A stretch of 64,000 nt of DNA. It comes from Skeletonema tropicum. Its lineage: Eukaryota; Bacillariophyta; Thalassiosirophyceae; Thalassiosirales; Thalassiosiraceae. The translations under genes were made by a program, and so were the position numbers. Each line of letters starts with the position of its first letter. Position 1 is the stretch's first letter. The stretch covers positions 620,001 through 684,000 of the forward strand of contig CM074129.1 of the NCBI GenBank assembly GCA_037178625.1, read 5' to 3'. Positions 41,872 through 54,099 of the stretch are shown here, piece by piece. A model generated the notes under the pieces. The model was not told where the DNA came from. It searched no databases and saw only the letters and a list, made by a program, of their open reading frames with translations.

Positions 41872-43437
41872 GTTTAAGGGATTTGTGTAGAGCAATAATA
41901 GTAGTTATTATTTGTTGTCAAGTCGATGAGTAGGTGGTGATAGCTTTGCGCTGTCAGATCGATATTATGAGAGGTATGCCGACAATCTATGGCTGAGTGC
42001 TAGCTGCCTTCTATTCTTTGGTCTTTTGTTGCGATGTGGTGTGATCGAGGAGGTGGAGGAGAGGTGGAGGAGCAATGTAAGCATGAAAACGGGTGTGGCA
42101 TTCGTGAAAGCCAGCGACGCTCCCACAGCGTTTGCAAAGGCCTTGGCTTCTAAAGCTTTTGAAACAATCGTTCATTATAAAATTAAAGTATACTTTCGTT
42201 GGTATTATGAGGCTTGAAGAATAGATTTTAGAAGCTTTTAATCCGTGATTTAAGTGAGGATTCACTTGTGGTACTCAAGTTCGGTCGTGAATTCTCTATA
42301 GATCTTTTTGTGCCTGCATGGCTTCACAACAGACATTTGTAAGTCATCGTAGTAATGACTCCTCTATTTGTAGGAGTACAGTCACAAAGACTTCGAATTC
42401 CCTAGGCATTATCGCCTTTTCATCGCAGAATGTCCCCAGAGGTTTTTCAATTCCTAAATCTGGTCGGGCCAAAGGATCAACCATCCCACATCCCACGCAC
42501 GGCCCACGACCCAAGAACATCAAAAACGCAAGCTAGCCCCCTTTGCAAAGGAACGTTCACGTTGATAATGGGCCTCCTCCGCAATAGATAGGACAGCGAA
42601 AACGCACGTTCAGAAGCCTGTCCGTCGAAATTGGAAAAATGCGCGAGGGCACCCTCCCCCTCTTCCGTGGAACCACGCCGTCTTTTCTACGACGATGCCA
42701 ATGCCTGCAGTAGTAGTGTCGATAGCAACCGTGCTGTGAAGAAGATCTAAGTGCCTTTTCATCAACAGTATGCTCTTAAGTGATTGCTGATAATTGTAGT
42801 TGGCAGAGAGACTGAAGAATAATACTATTGAGAGAGCAATAAATGTGAGTGACAAACATCTGATTGCAATTTGTATCTTTATTTTGCAAAATTGATTGCG
42901 CCATTGGAAAGACGGCGTCAGACAGAATAATTGTTGTCTGCTGCTCGTCTCTGAGAGATGAAATAACCAAAAGAGGCTTCACTGATACCGCCGATGGTCA
43001 GCAGCCGCTAAAGACGGATCAGTTGAGGATTCAATCTGCTTTCCACACATTTGAACACATCACGTGCGCAGTCATTGACATCAAAGCACCCATCTACGCG
43101 ACCAACGTAGCGAATTAAAACGCATGAAATATTCTCGGTGACGACTACATACCATGCTAATTCCGAATCACAGTTTAAACACCTGTGACTTCTGTGAAGG
43201 ACATTTAAATAATGCTGAGAGAATATTTGGAGACAAATCTGTGTCATGCTCTGCGGACGGATGTCGGAATTGATGAGGCAAAAATGCATTGACGTAATAT
43301 ATCTTCACATTCCATGAAGTGCACTTTGAAACATACACTATCATGAATAAATATCTGACAAATTATCTTTTGTATCTGTATTTCACTTTCTACAGAAAAG
43401 ACTTAAAAACATCAAACAATAAAACACACTATCCAAC
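41872..43437. other. Intergenic region
   Basis: Sits between divergently transcribed kinase 3 and methionine synthase and must hold both promoters. Frames at 42026, 42318 and 42864 lack ATG or family resemblance. Confidence 0.4.
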
Positions 43438-46400
43438 ATGACGCAAAAAGAACGGGTCAAGCAACCCCGCCTCCAATTCGATTATGATAAGATTCCACCC
43501 AAACCAGCCACCGAGCCTCCTCTTCCAACCTCCGATGCGGCTCAAAACCACGTCCCCAACCCCTACATCAACTCCAACATTACTCACGACAAGATTGCCG
43601 CCATCCGTGCCAAGGCTACCAACCCCACCAAGCCCAACATCGACTACACTCAACCGAGTGATATCTATCCCGAGTCCTTCCCTCACTTCGTTCGTGGTCG
43701 TGACAGTGTCCGTGAGTATGTGACGAAGCTGTTCACGAGCCGTATTGCCATTTATGACGGAGCTATGGGTACAATGATCCAGAACTACGCCAAGAGGAAC
43801 AGGCTTGAGGAGGAGGAGTACCGTGGTGAACGCTTCGCCGACTGGACATGCAACACGAAGGGCAACAATGATCAGCTGTCGATTTCACAGCCTCACATCA
43901 TCCAGGGTATTTACAGGCAATACTTGGAGGAGGGTGGATCTGACTTGATCGGTACTAATACTTTCTCATCGACTACCATTGCCATGGCTGATTATGAGAT
44001 GGAAGATTTAGTATATGAGCTCAACTACGAGGGTGCTCGGCTGGCTCGTGAGGTGTGCGATGAGGTAACAGCAAAGGATCCAACAAAGCCTCGTTTTGTG
44101 GTAGGAGCAATCGGACCCACGAATCGCACTGGATCCATCTCTCCATCAGTGGAGGATCCTTCAGCTCGTAATGTGACTTTTGATGAGTTGGTGGAGGCTT
44201 ACTTCGAGCAGATTGTTGGCTTGATGGACGGAGGAGCAGACATCTTGATGGTGGAGACAATTTTTGATACGTTGAATGCCAAGGCAGCGTTGTATGCCGT
44301 TGGAGAGTACTTGGAGTTCACTGGATTGGATGTACCCGTGTTTGTGTCAGGTACTCTGGTAGATCAATCTGGTCGTACTCTATCAGGCCAGACAGGAGAG
44401 GCCTTCTATGCTTCCATTCGTCACGCCAAGCCGATGTGTGTAGGATTGAACTGCGCCCTGGGTGCCAAGCACATGAGACCGTTTGTTGAAAAGCTTGCCA
44501 ATTGTGTTGAGTGTTTCTTGCACGTGTACTCGAATGCCGGTTTGCCGAACGCTATGGGTGGCTACGATGATACTCCTGAAGATATGGCGGCTGAGAACAA
44601 GGTCTTCTTTGAGAATGGGTGGCTGAATATGGTGGGTGGCTGCTGTGGATCTACACCGCCCCACATCAAGGCTATTCGCGAGATGTCTGAGCAGTTTGAA
44701 CCTCGCAAGCTCCCCGACGTTGGTAGACCAAAGATGTGGCTGTCAGGTTTGGAGGACTTGGTGGTGGAAGACGTCCACAATCACTTGGGCATGCCTTTCT
44801 TGAACGTGGGCGAGCGTTGCAATATCTCTGGTTCTCTTCGTTTCAAGAAGTTGATGATGTCAGGAGACTATGCTACTGCCATGGACATTGCGAAGAAGCA
44901 AGTAGAAGACGGGGCTCACGTGTTAGATATCAACGTCGATGATGGTATGTTGGACGGACTTGCAGCCATGCAGAAGTTTGTGAAGATTGCCATCACTGAG
45001 CCTGAAGTATCAAAGGTTCCATTCATGCTTGATGCGTCTAAGTTTGAGATCGTAATGGCGGGTTTGAAGTGGTGTCAAGGCAAGCCAATCATCAACTCTA
45101 TTTCATTGAAGGTTGGGGAGGAGCTGTTCAAGGAGCAAGCCACTTTATTGAAGAAGCATGGTGCTGCGGTGGTAGTGATGGCGTTCGACGAAGAAGGTCA
45201 GGCTGCTACCGAGGAGGAGAAAGTGAGGATATGCAAGCGCTCGTATGACATCTTGGTGAATGAGGTGAAGTTTCCTCCGGAGGATATTGTGTTTGATCCC
45301 AATGTGTTGACTATTGGAACTGGAATGGAAGAGCACGCTGACTACGGTGTTGACTTCATCAAGGCTACGAAGAGAATCAAGGAACTCTGCCCGTACGTGA
45401 AGATCAGTGGAGGTATTTCGAACTTGTCGTTTGGCTTCCGCGGTGTGATGAAGATTCGTGAGTCGATTCACTCAGTGTTCTTGCAGCACTGTATCTTGGA
45501 GTCTGGGATGGATGTTGGTATTGTCAATGCGCACGAAATGATTGCCTATGATGATCTTGCAGACGATATGAAACAGTTGTGTGAGAACTTGGTGTTTAAC
45601 AAGATTCCTGAGGCCACTGATGACATGCTTGAGCGAACAGCTTACGAGAGATCTTGCATTGATGCCAGGAAGAAAGGACTTCCACCACCTCGCAAGCCTC
45701 GAGGAAGACTTCCACAGATGCCGCGTCTTCAATTCGATTATGATAAGATTCCGCCCAAACCAGCCACCGAGCCACCTCTTCCAACCTCCGATGCGGCTCA
45801 AAACCACGTCCCCAACCCCTACATCAACTCCAACATTACTCACGAGAAGATTGCAGCCATCCGCGCCAAGGCTACCAACCCCACCAAGCCCAACATCGAC
45901 TACACTCAACCAAGTGATATCTATCCCGAGTCCTTCCCTCACTTCGTTCGTGGTCGTGACAGTGTCCGTGAGTATGTGACGAAGCTGTTCACGAGCCGCA
46001 TTGCCATTTATGACGGAGCTATGGGTACAATGATCCAGAACTACGCCAAGAGGAACAGGCTTGAGGAGGAGGAGTACCGTGGTGAACGCTTCGCCGACTG
46101 GACATGCAACACGAAGGGCAACAATGATCAGCTGTCGATTTCACAGCCTCACATCATCCAGGGTATTTACAGGCAATACTTGGAGGAGGGTGGATCTGAC
46201 TTGATCGGTACTAATACTTTCTCATCGACTACCATTGCCATGGCTGATTATGAGATGGAAGATTTAGTATATGAGCTCAACTACGAGGGTGCTCGGCTGG
46301 CTCGTGAGGTGTGCGATGAGGTAACAGCAAAGGATCCAACAAAGCCTCGTTTTGTGGTAGGAGCAATCGGACCCACGAATCGCACTGGATCCATCTCTCC

Positions 46401-49400
46401 ATCAGTGGAGGATCCTTCAGCTCGTAATGTGACTTTTGATGAGTTGGTGGAGGCTTACTTCGAGCAGATTGTTGGCTTGATGGACGGAGGAGCAGACATC
46501 TTGATGGTGGAGACAATTTTTGATACGTTGAATGCCAAGGCAGCGTTGTATGCCGTTGGAGAGTACTTGGAGTTCACTGGATTGGATGTACCCGTGTTTG
46601 TGTCAGGTACTCTGGTAGATCAATCTGGTCGTACTCTATCAGGCCAGACAGGAGAGGCCTTCTATGCTTCCATTCGTCACGCCAAGCCGATGTGTGTAGG
46701 ATTGAACTGCGCCCTGGGTGCCAAGCACATGAGACCGTTTGTTGAAAAGCTTGCCAATTGTGTTGAGTGTTTCTTGCACGTGTACTCGAATGCCGGTTTG
46801 CCGAACGCTATGGGTGGCTACGATGATACTCCTGAAGATATGGCGGCTGAGAACAAGGTCTTCTTTGAGAATGGGTGGCTGAATATGGTGGGTGGCTGCT
46901 GTGGATCTACACCGCCCCACATCAAGGCTATTCGCGAGATGTCTGAGCAGTTTGAACCTCGCAAGCTCCCCGACGTTGGTAGACCAAAGATGTGGCTGTC
47001 AGGTTTGGAGGACTTGGTGGTGGAAGACGTCCACAATCACTTGGGCATGCCTTTCTTGAACGTGGGCGAGCGTTGCAATATCTCTGGTTCTCTTCGTTTC
47101 AAGAAGTTGATGATGTCAGGAGACTATGCTACTGCCATGGACATTGCGAAGAAGCAAGTAGAAGACGGGGCTCACGTGTTAGATATCAACGTCGATGACG
47201 GTATGTTGGACGGACTTGCAGCCATGCAGAAGTTTGTGAAGATTGCCATCACTGAGCCTGAAGTATCAAAGGTTCCATTCATGCTTGATGCGTCTAAGTT
47301 TGAGATTGTAATGGCGGGTTTGAAGTGGTGCCAAGGCAAGCCAATCATCAACTCTATTTCGTTGAAGGTTGGGGAGGAGCTGTTCAAGGAGCAAGCCACT
47401 TTATTGAAGAAGCATGGTGCTGCGGTGGTAGTGATGGCGTTCGACGAAGAAGGTCAGGCTGCTACCGAGGAGGAGAAAGTGAGGATATGCAAGCGCTCGT
47501 ATGACATCTTGGTGAATGAGGTGAAGTTTCCTCCGGAGGATATTGTGTTTGATCCCAATGTGTTGACTATTGGAACTGGAATGGAAGAGCACGCTGACTA
47601 CGGTGTTGACTTCATCAAGGCTACGAAGAGAATCAAGGAACTCTGCCCGTACGTGAAGATCAGTGGAGGTATTTCGAACTTGTCGTTTGGCTTCCGCGGT
47701 GTGATGAAGATTCGTGAGTCGATTCACTCAGTGTTCTTGCAGCACTGTATCTTGGAGTCTGGGATGGATGTTGGTATTGTCAATGCGCACGAAATGTTGC
47801 ATATTAATGAATTGGAGGATGATATCAAGGTTGCTTGTGAGAACCTGGTGTTCAACAAGTCTGAGGATGCTACTGATGTCATGCTCTCTTTGACTCAGCG
47901 CGAGAGGGACCGCAAGGAAGCCCTGAAGAATGGAGGTGGTGCTACTGAGGTCAAGAAAACGTCTTGGCGTGACCTTGAAGTTACAAAGCGTCTAGAACAT
48001 GCTCTGATCAATGGTATTTCTCAATATATCGATAAAGATGTCGAGGAGGCTCGCCAAAAGGCAGAGAAACCGCTTCACATTATTGAAGGTCCTCTTATGG
48101 ATGGTATGAATATAATTGGGGATTTGTTTGGTGCTGGGAAGATGTTCTTACCTCAAGTCATTAAGTCTGCTCGTGTGATGAAGAAGGCTGTTGCCTATTT
48201 GATTCCATTCATGGAGAAAGAGAAAATGGAAAAATTGATCGCGGAGGGCAAAGATCCCAATGAATTTGATGAAAATGATGATTCGAACTTTGCAGGTAAG
48301 AAGGCTCTGCAATTTCCAACTTGATATTTTTTCAACCATGCTAACAACTATCCTCTTCCTCTTTTTGTAATTTAGGAAAAGTTTTGATGGCCACTGTGAA
48401 AGGTGATGTCCATGACATCGGCAAGAACATTGTTGCTGTTGTGCTCGGTTGCAACAACTACAAGGTTTACGATATTGGTGTCATGTGCTCTTGCGAATTA
48501 ATTCTTGAGAAAGCGAAAGAGTACGATGTTGACGTAATTGGTCTGTCAGGGTTGATCACTCCGTCGCTTGATGAGATGGTTGTCGTCGCGAAAGAAATGT
48601 CTAAGGCAGGTTTCAAGCAGCCTTTGTTGATTGGAGGAGCCACAACGTCTAAGATGCACACCGCCGTGAAGATTTCACCAAACTTCTTTACCATTGAGCA
48701 TCCTGTTATTCATGTTCTCGATGCATCCAGATCAGTTACTGTCGTACAGTCGTTGCTCAGCGACAATAAAGAAGACTATGTCACTGATATTCAGGAGGAA
48801 TATGATGAGATGAGGGAGGACTACTACGCCGGCCTCGAGGATAGATATTTCCTCACCTACGACGAGGCGAAGGAGCAGAAGCTCAAGATTGACTTCGACG
48901 CTAATCCACCTGCACCTGCACCCAAGACAATTGGTGTGAATGTTGTTGAAGCCTCTCTTGAAGAAATTGTACCTTACATCGATTGGAATCCATTCTTCCA
49001 AACATGGGAGCTTAGAGGCCGTTACCCCAACCGCGGATACCCGAAGATTTTCAATGATGAGGCAGTAGGTGCAGAGGCCAAGAAACTTTTTGACGATGCC
49101 CAGGCACTCATGAAAGAAATCATCGCCAATAAAAGTATGCACTTGAAGGGTGTCGTCGGTTTGTTCCCTGCCAACCGTACTGACGAGGGAGAGGATGTGA
49201 TGATTTATGCCAGTGAAGAAGATCGTGAGGCCGGGAATGTTCTTGACACCTTCTGCATGCTTCGTCAGCAAGCTGAGAAAGAGAGTGATGACCCTTACCT
49301 CAGTCAGTCTGATTTCATCGCTCCTGCTGGATACAAGGACCATCTTGGTATGTTTGCTGTATCATGCTTTGGGTGCGATAAACTCGTTGAAAAGTATGAG

Positions 49401-49853
49401 AGCGAGCATGATGATTACAATAAGATCATGTCTCAGGCTCTGGCGGATAGGTTCGTCGAGGCATTTGCAGAATATTTACACCGTGTTATCCGTACTGACA
49501 TGTGGGGCTACGCGAAGGATGAGAGTCTTAGTGAAGAGGACCTTCTGAAGATTAAGTATGACGGAATCCGACCTGCTCCAGGTTACCCATCTCAGCCTGA
49601 TCACACGGAGAAGACAACCATGTGGAATGTGATTAAGGCGAAAGAACTTGCAGGTATTGAGTTGTCAGACTCTCTTAGTATGATGCCAGCAGCTTCAGTG
49701 TCTGCACTGGTATTCGCTCATCCAGAGTCTAGCTACTTCGCTGTTGGACAGATTGGCAAGGATCAAGTAGAGAGTTATGCAGGACGCAAGAATATGGAAC
49801 TCCCTCTTTGTGAGAGGTGGCTATCTCCTATCCTTAACTACGAGAGGGATTAA
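43438..49853 (+). CDS. metH: Cobalamin-dependent methionine synthase with duplicated N-terminal half
   Basis: Transfers a methyl group from 5-methyl-tetrahydrofolate to homocysteine via methylcobalamin. Exons 43438-48295 and 48376-49853; the 80-bp intron (GTAAGA...TTTAG) is phase 1 and restores [20 protein letters not shown]. Product 2111 aa, against about 1230-1270 for normal MetH. Order: homocysteine domain 1 ([10 protein letters not shown]; zinc Cys in GLNCALG and [10 protein letters not shown]), pterin domain 1 ([24 protein letters not shown]), a 60-aa linker, homocysteine and pterin domains again, cap ([10 protein letters not shown] ... [18 protein letters not shown]), B12 domain (DVHDIGKN His ligand, [17 protein letters not shown]) and AdoMet activation domain ([15 protein letters not shown]). 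The two modules (43465-45540, 45721-47796) differ at about 14 positions by eye, one of them non-synonymous. All catalytic residues are kept in both. Confidence 0.93.
43465..45540 (+). repeat. metH internal duplication, module 1 (2076 bp)
   Basis: Codes for the first homocysteine + pterin domain pair. It matches 45721-47796 at a spacing of 2256 bp. Differences cluster in the first ~280 bp (ten) and around 44940-45110 (four); about 1.2 kb between and the last ~430 bp show none. Confidence 0.95.
45721..47796 (+). repeat. metH internal duplication, module 2 (2076 bp)
   Basis: Second copy, preceded by the unique 180-bp linker 45541-45720 and followed by the cap and B12 domains. Similarity stops exactly after GIVNAHEM; beyond it the two continuations ([19 protein letters not shown] and [19 protein letters not shown]) are only distantly alike. 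Confidence 0.95.
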
Positions 49854-50049
49854 ACAAAGGGATCAAAGATATCGTACCTAATAGAATACTTAGCGCGATG
49901 GTAATGTAAAGAGAATAAGATTTAATTCGTAGTGGAAGTACTCTCTCTATTTCCTCTTTATCTTTTCCTATCTCGCAAGTTGCGTAACACTTGCGCAGGG
50001 AAAGAGCACATTGGTTATGTAGTGAACAACAAACTTGAGCGAGAGAGAT

Positions 50050-53000
50050 TTAGCTTACAGTGCTCTTCAATAGACGGTCAGCAAGAGCAAATGCGCCCCA
50101 TTTCAGATAACAAGATCTCGCAAGGGCATACTGCTGCTTGGCTTCTTCCACGTTTCCATTTTCTTCAAGATACATGCCGAACAATTCGCTGGCCAAACCC
50201 TCTTCGTGCACAAATCGGTGCTTTCGCGCAGAATCGATGGATGCTTGGAATTTGATCTTTGCCATTTCCACCTCTCCTTCGCATGCATGCGATTCGGCCT
50301 CGAGAAGCAGCATTTTATTTTCCCAATTCCACTCAGAATATTTCACCCACGTCTGATACTTAGACAATGCTTCCTTGCCTATGACCACCCATTCTCTTGC
50401 CTTCTCGTCTTCCAAGCGGGCAAGGCGAAACGCAGAAACACCTAGATAAAGCGTTTGAAACATGTCAGGAAAGCGTCTCATTTGGTGACACTCCTGATAC
50501 TTTTCAGCGTATTGCGCGGCTTCTGAGAAATTTTTGAACCAGAATGCTTGCATCAATCTATCAAAATAGCACTGTTGGGTTGGCCCAACAAGTTGACTCG
50601 ACAGTGCATGCTGAAGCAGTTCATCTCGACTTTTTATCTTGCTGTTTCCAAGTAAGTAGAACAAAGGCTCGTTCAGCTGCTGCTCAGAGTTGTAATTGCT
50701 TCCAATCAATTTCAGAATGCTCAGATGGTTGCTAATCATAGTCAACAATACATTCATGAGCCTGAGCTGATGCGATTCTTGAAGCAAGGCTGCACACTCC
50801 TTCTCAGCCGTAAGCAAATTTCGTCCGCATAATAAGGTTTGCCTGCAAAAGTGTACAGAACTCATTGGCAAAACTTCCAAATCACCAACCATCAATAGTT
50901 CGCCATGATTTTCTTTCAGGCCTTCCATTTTTGCTTGTAAAGGTTCTTTCCAGTAAGAAAGAACATTCGCATTCATTCTGACCCTAGGAATCATGTGTTT
51001 TGCTCCAAGGCTCTTGACGAGGCTTAGGGCAGCGTGACACCATCTGAGACAGCCCTCAACATCATTTTGGATGTTCAAAACACCATGGCCATATACTTGT
51101 AGCGCTGTTGCGGAGTCGCTGCAAAATCCATGTTCGAGAGAAAGTTTCAAAATTCTGCATGCTGTCACATAAATTGCGTGTGGCTCTGTAACATAGAGAG
51201 GAGTGTTTAATAACTGCAAAAATCGCATCCTCCACCTTACTCTCGTATCCGTGATCCTCTTCCCGTGTATTACATCGGCTGGGGTGGTAGCATCAAGGAG
51301 AGCCTTTGTAGACATGAGCTCAATATAGACTTCTTTTAGGGTAACATCAACCGAAATAGTTTCGCCAAGTTCTGAAAGAGAAGCAACAAAGTGTTCATGT
51401 GAGAACACCTGTACGCACGATTCTATGACTATCGAAGTTTCCGAGCAACGACTTACCTTCAAGGATGAAAAGAATTTTACTCACTGCATCCCTGTATTTG
51501 TTGTTACTCATCAAAGATTGTATCATTACGAGATATCCATTAAGTCTATCTTCGAAGCGCTCGGCATTTTCAAAGAGGATTTTGAGGTACTTCTGCATGA
51601 GACCTAAGTCTCTATTTAAATATGACACAAGAGCTGCCGACTCGTATAGCTGTACACTCAGGTCGTAATACTGTCCATCTTGCCATCCATGTAGCAATGA
51701 TACGCCTGTCTGCATGTAGGACAGAGCAGATCGAAAGTCGGACACATCTATTGACATCTTTCCAGTTTTTAGATTGAGCTCTGCAAACTTGATATGAAAC
51801 TCTTCTTCGGTCACACCGTAAGAATTTGCCAAATTCACTTGATCAACAATGGAAAAGATAAGTGTATTGAACTCATCGGTGTCAGCTGAAATGTTGGCCA
51901 GGAGACGCAAACCAATCCAGAAATGTTTCTCTCCTTTTTCTTCATCAGACATTGTTGCATACGCAGAATGACTCAACATATCATGGGCAAAACTGTATTC
52001 ATTATCTCCGTTTGTCTCCACAATGTTCTCTTCCACTGCTAAATCCAGACATGCGATAAACTCTTGACGGCTCTCAGGAGATGTGTATAGATACTTCATT
52101 AGTGCATCGTCCACTTTGGGACCAAGACACGACAATACTTTTAGTGCATCGACAATATTGCCAGGTAGCTGCGATAGTTTTCTTGCCAATAAATCTAATA
52201 CGCTCTTGTCAATCGATGTTGATTTGACAGCTTCAATATCCCAAACCCAGCGGTGTTGGGATAGGCTCCAGTTAAGTATTGAATCCTTTACGAGGGATTG
52301 CATGAAGGTGATAATATGGAACGGATTACCTGTCGTCTTTCGTTGCACAAGGTCGTTCAAAGGACTCGTCAATCTGGCTGGAAGCCGAAGGACTTCTGAT
52401 ATCATGATATTCGAATCTTCTTTCTCCAAGCCACTGAGTTGGATCTTCGTCACATCCGCTGATGTAGACTGATCGAAGTTACTTAAATGCGAGAGTAGGC
52501 TGTCGTTGGCTTCATTGCTTCGAAAAGACCCAACAAAAAGACAATTCGTATCATCGTTATCATCGAGCTCTTGAAGATGATCCCGTTCCATCAACGCAGC
52601 CAAAAGTTCCATGCAACGATCATCAGCCCACTGTAAATCATCAAAGAACAACGCAAGAGGCCGCTCAACGCTGCATAGTGCGCTGATTAGCTTCCTAAGC
52701 AGAATTTGCAATCTTATCCGTGGCATTTGTGAACCAGAAGTAAATCCATCATCGTCATCGGCAACTGCTCCTCCGCCCTGTGCTGTTAGGTCGTCTGATG
52801 AAACCACTCTTCTCAAAAGAGACGGGAACAGAATTCGAATGCTTGGTAACAAGTCACACAATGAAACGATGGCGGATGATGTTAGAGTGCGCTGCAACGA
52901 AGCTACCACCCTGTTAATATATTCTTGTTCGCTCCTATTTGCCAATATATCCGTGAAGAATCGGTTAAAGGCTGATGTAACAACCGAAAGCGGCTGAGAT

Positions 53001-54040
53001 TGGGGATCGAATTTTGCATGGATGTAGATCCACCCAAATTCAAAAGATGATCTAATGAGACTCTCAACGAAACGACTTTTACCCGCACCGGGCAATCCAT
53101 CCACTAAAATGAGTTGCCTTGAATGCGTCTCTATCATATCAAGTGATACGAGTGTTGCAGCGCGAAGAAAACTTGTCGTCTCATTCCGTCGGCCGTAGAG
53201 GGTGCTCCCAAAGTTGAGTTTCCCCGCTCCCCCCGAGTCATAGAGAAATAAATCTGGTTTAGATATGATTTGCATCAGTTCTTCCGCAACTCCTTCGATT
53301 GATCGGAACTTTGTGTCGTCATTCCCACCCTCACCACACATCATTAGATCAATCACCATTCGAGAGAGGTTTCTTGGTACACCGTAACTGACTAAATGTT
53401 TGTCCTGGCTGGATATGCTCGCCCTCCGTAGCATTTTTTGGGCAACCCTGATGGAGTGCTTCGTCCTCCCCTTTTCGGCCCCAGGTTCTTCACTGTCATC
53501 CGAATGATCTTCATTATTAGAATCCCCTTCGTCGGGGGAACACACATCAGTTGTTGACGCGGGTTTAATTCCTCTGCAAAAAAGTTGGTGCAAAAGTGTA
53601 CCAACTTGTCTCAGCAGATCATCATCGTCATCTAATTCTTGCTGCTCTCCCTCGGAACTCGTAGAGCTGTTTTTCGACGGAGTAAACTCCAATTGAGAGA
53701 CGGACTCGATAATTCTCTGCAAACTTTCGTCATCTGGATGTTCCTCCTCCAAATTTTTCACATCATCAATCACAACCGTAAAGTTATCAATTGTAATCTG
53801 CTGACCAGCAAGTGATGAATTGCTCACAATGAGCGTCTGCACTACAAGTAACGCCACTGAAACAGAAGTTTCAATATATTCGAGCTTTGCCCCTTTGTTC
53901 TTTTTGAAAAAATCTGTTTTGTAGGCATCATCTTGCTTTCTCTTTTCGCGAAGAATTAGGTAGCCGAGCCACTTGTTTAGGGCGATTGTTGTTGTCATGT
54001 TGTTGCTAATAATGCTGGGGCCGTGGTGTCCTTTTACCAT
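50050..54040 (-). CDS. STAND/AAA-type ATPase with helical-repeat C-terminus
   Basis: Two exons, 54040-51485 and 51408-50050, joined by a 76-bp phase-0 intron (GTGAGT...TACAG); product about 1304 aa. The N-terminus (residues 15-60, 100-200) is partly acidic and low complexity. SYGVPRNLSRMVIDLMMCG ... SIEGVAEELMQI precede the ATPase: YGRRNETTSFL, Walker A GLPGAGKS (315-322), Walker B LALFFDDLQWAD (462-473), sensor-like LFVGSFRSNEA and winged-helix region (LPGNIVDALKVLSCLG, YSFAHDMLSHSAYATM). This is the architecture of predicted AAA_16/STAND ATPases found in signalling proteins of bacteria, fungi and algae. The remaining ~550 residues form TPR-like helical pairs. No kinase or cyclase domain is attached. 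A regulatory role is inferred. Confidence 0.75.
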
Positions 54041-54099
54041 CGTTATGTATGTCTGATGCGTAGGAGTAGTATGATATGATGTGGTGTTCTTAGCTTAGC

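Noticed and set aside
42864..43118. 84-aa plus-strand frame upstream of metH
   Set aside because: Starts with TTG and has no family resemblance; more likely part of the metH promoter region.
44021..47727. Identical minus-strand ORF pairs (44021/46277, 44383/46639, 45145/47401)
   Set aside because: They are antisense shadows of the duplicated methionine synthase modules.
51423..51456. A 34-bp intron (GTAAGT...CATAG) in the ATPase gene
   Set aside because: It would restore the frame, but a normal 76-bp phase-0 intron (51484-51409, GTGAGT...TACAG) does so as well and fits the intron sizes of the other genes.
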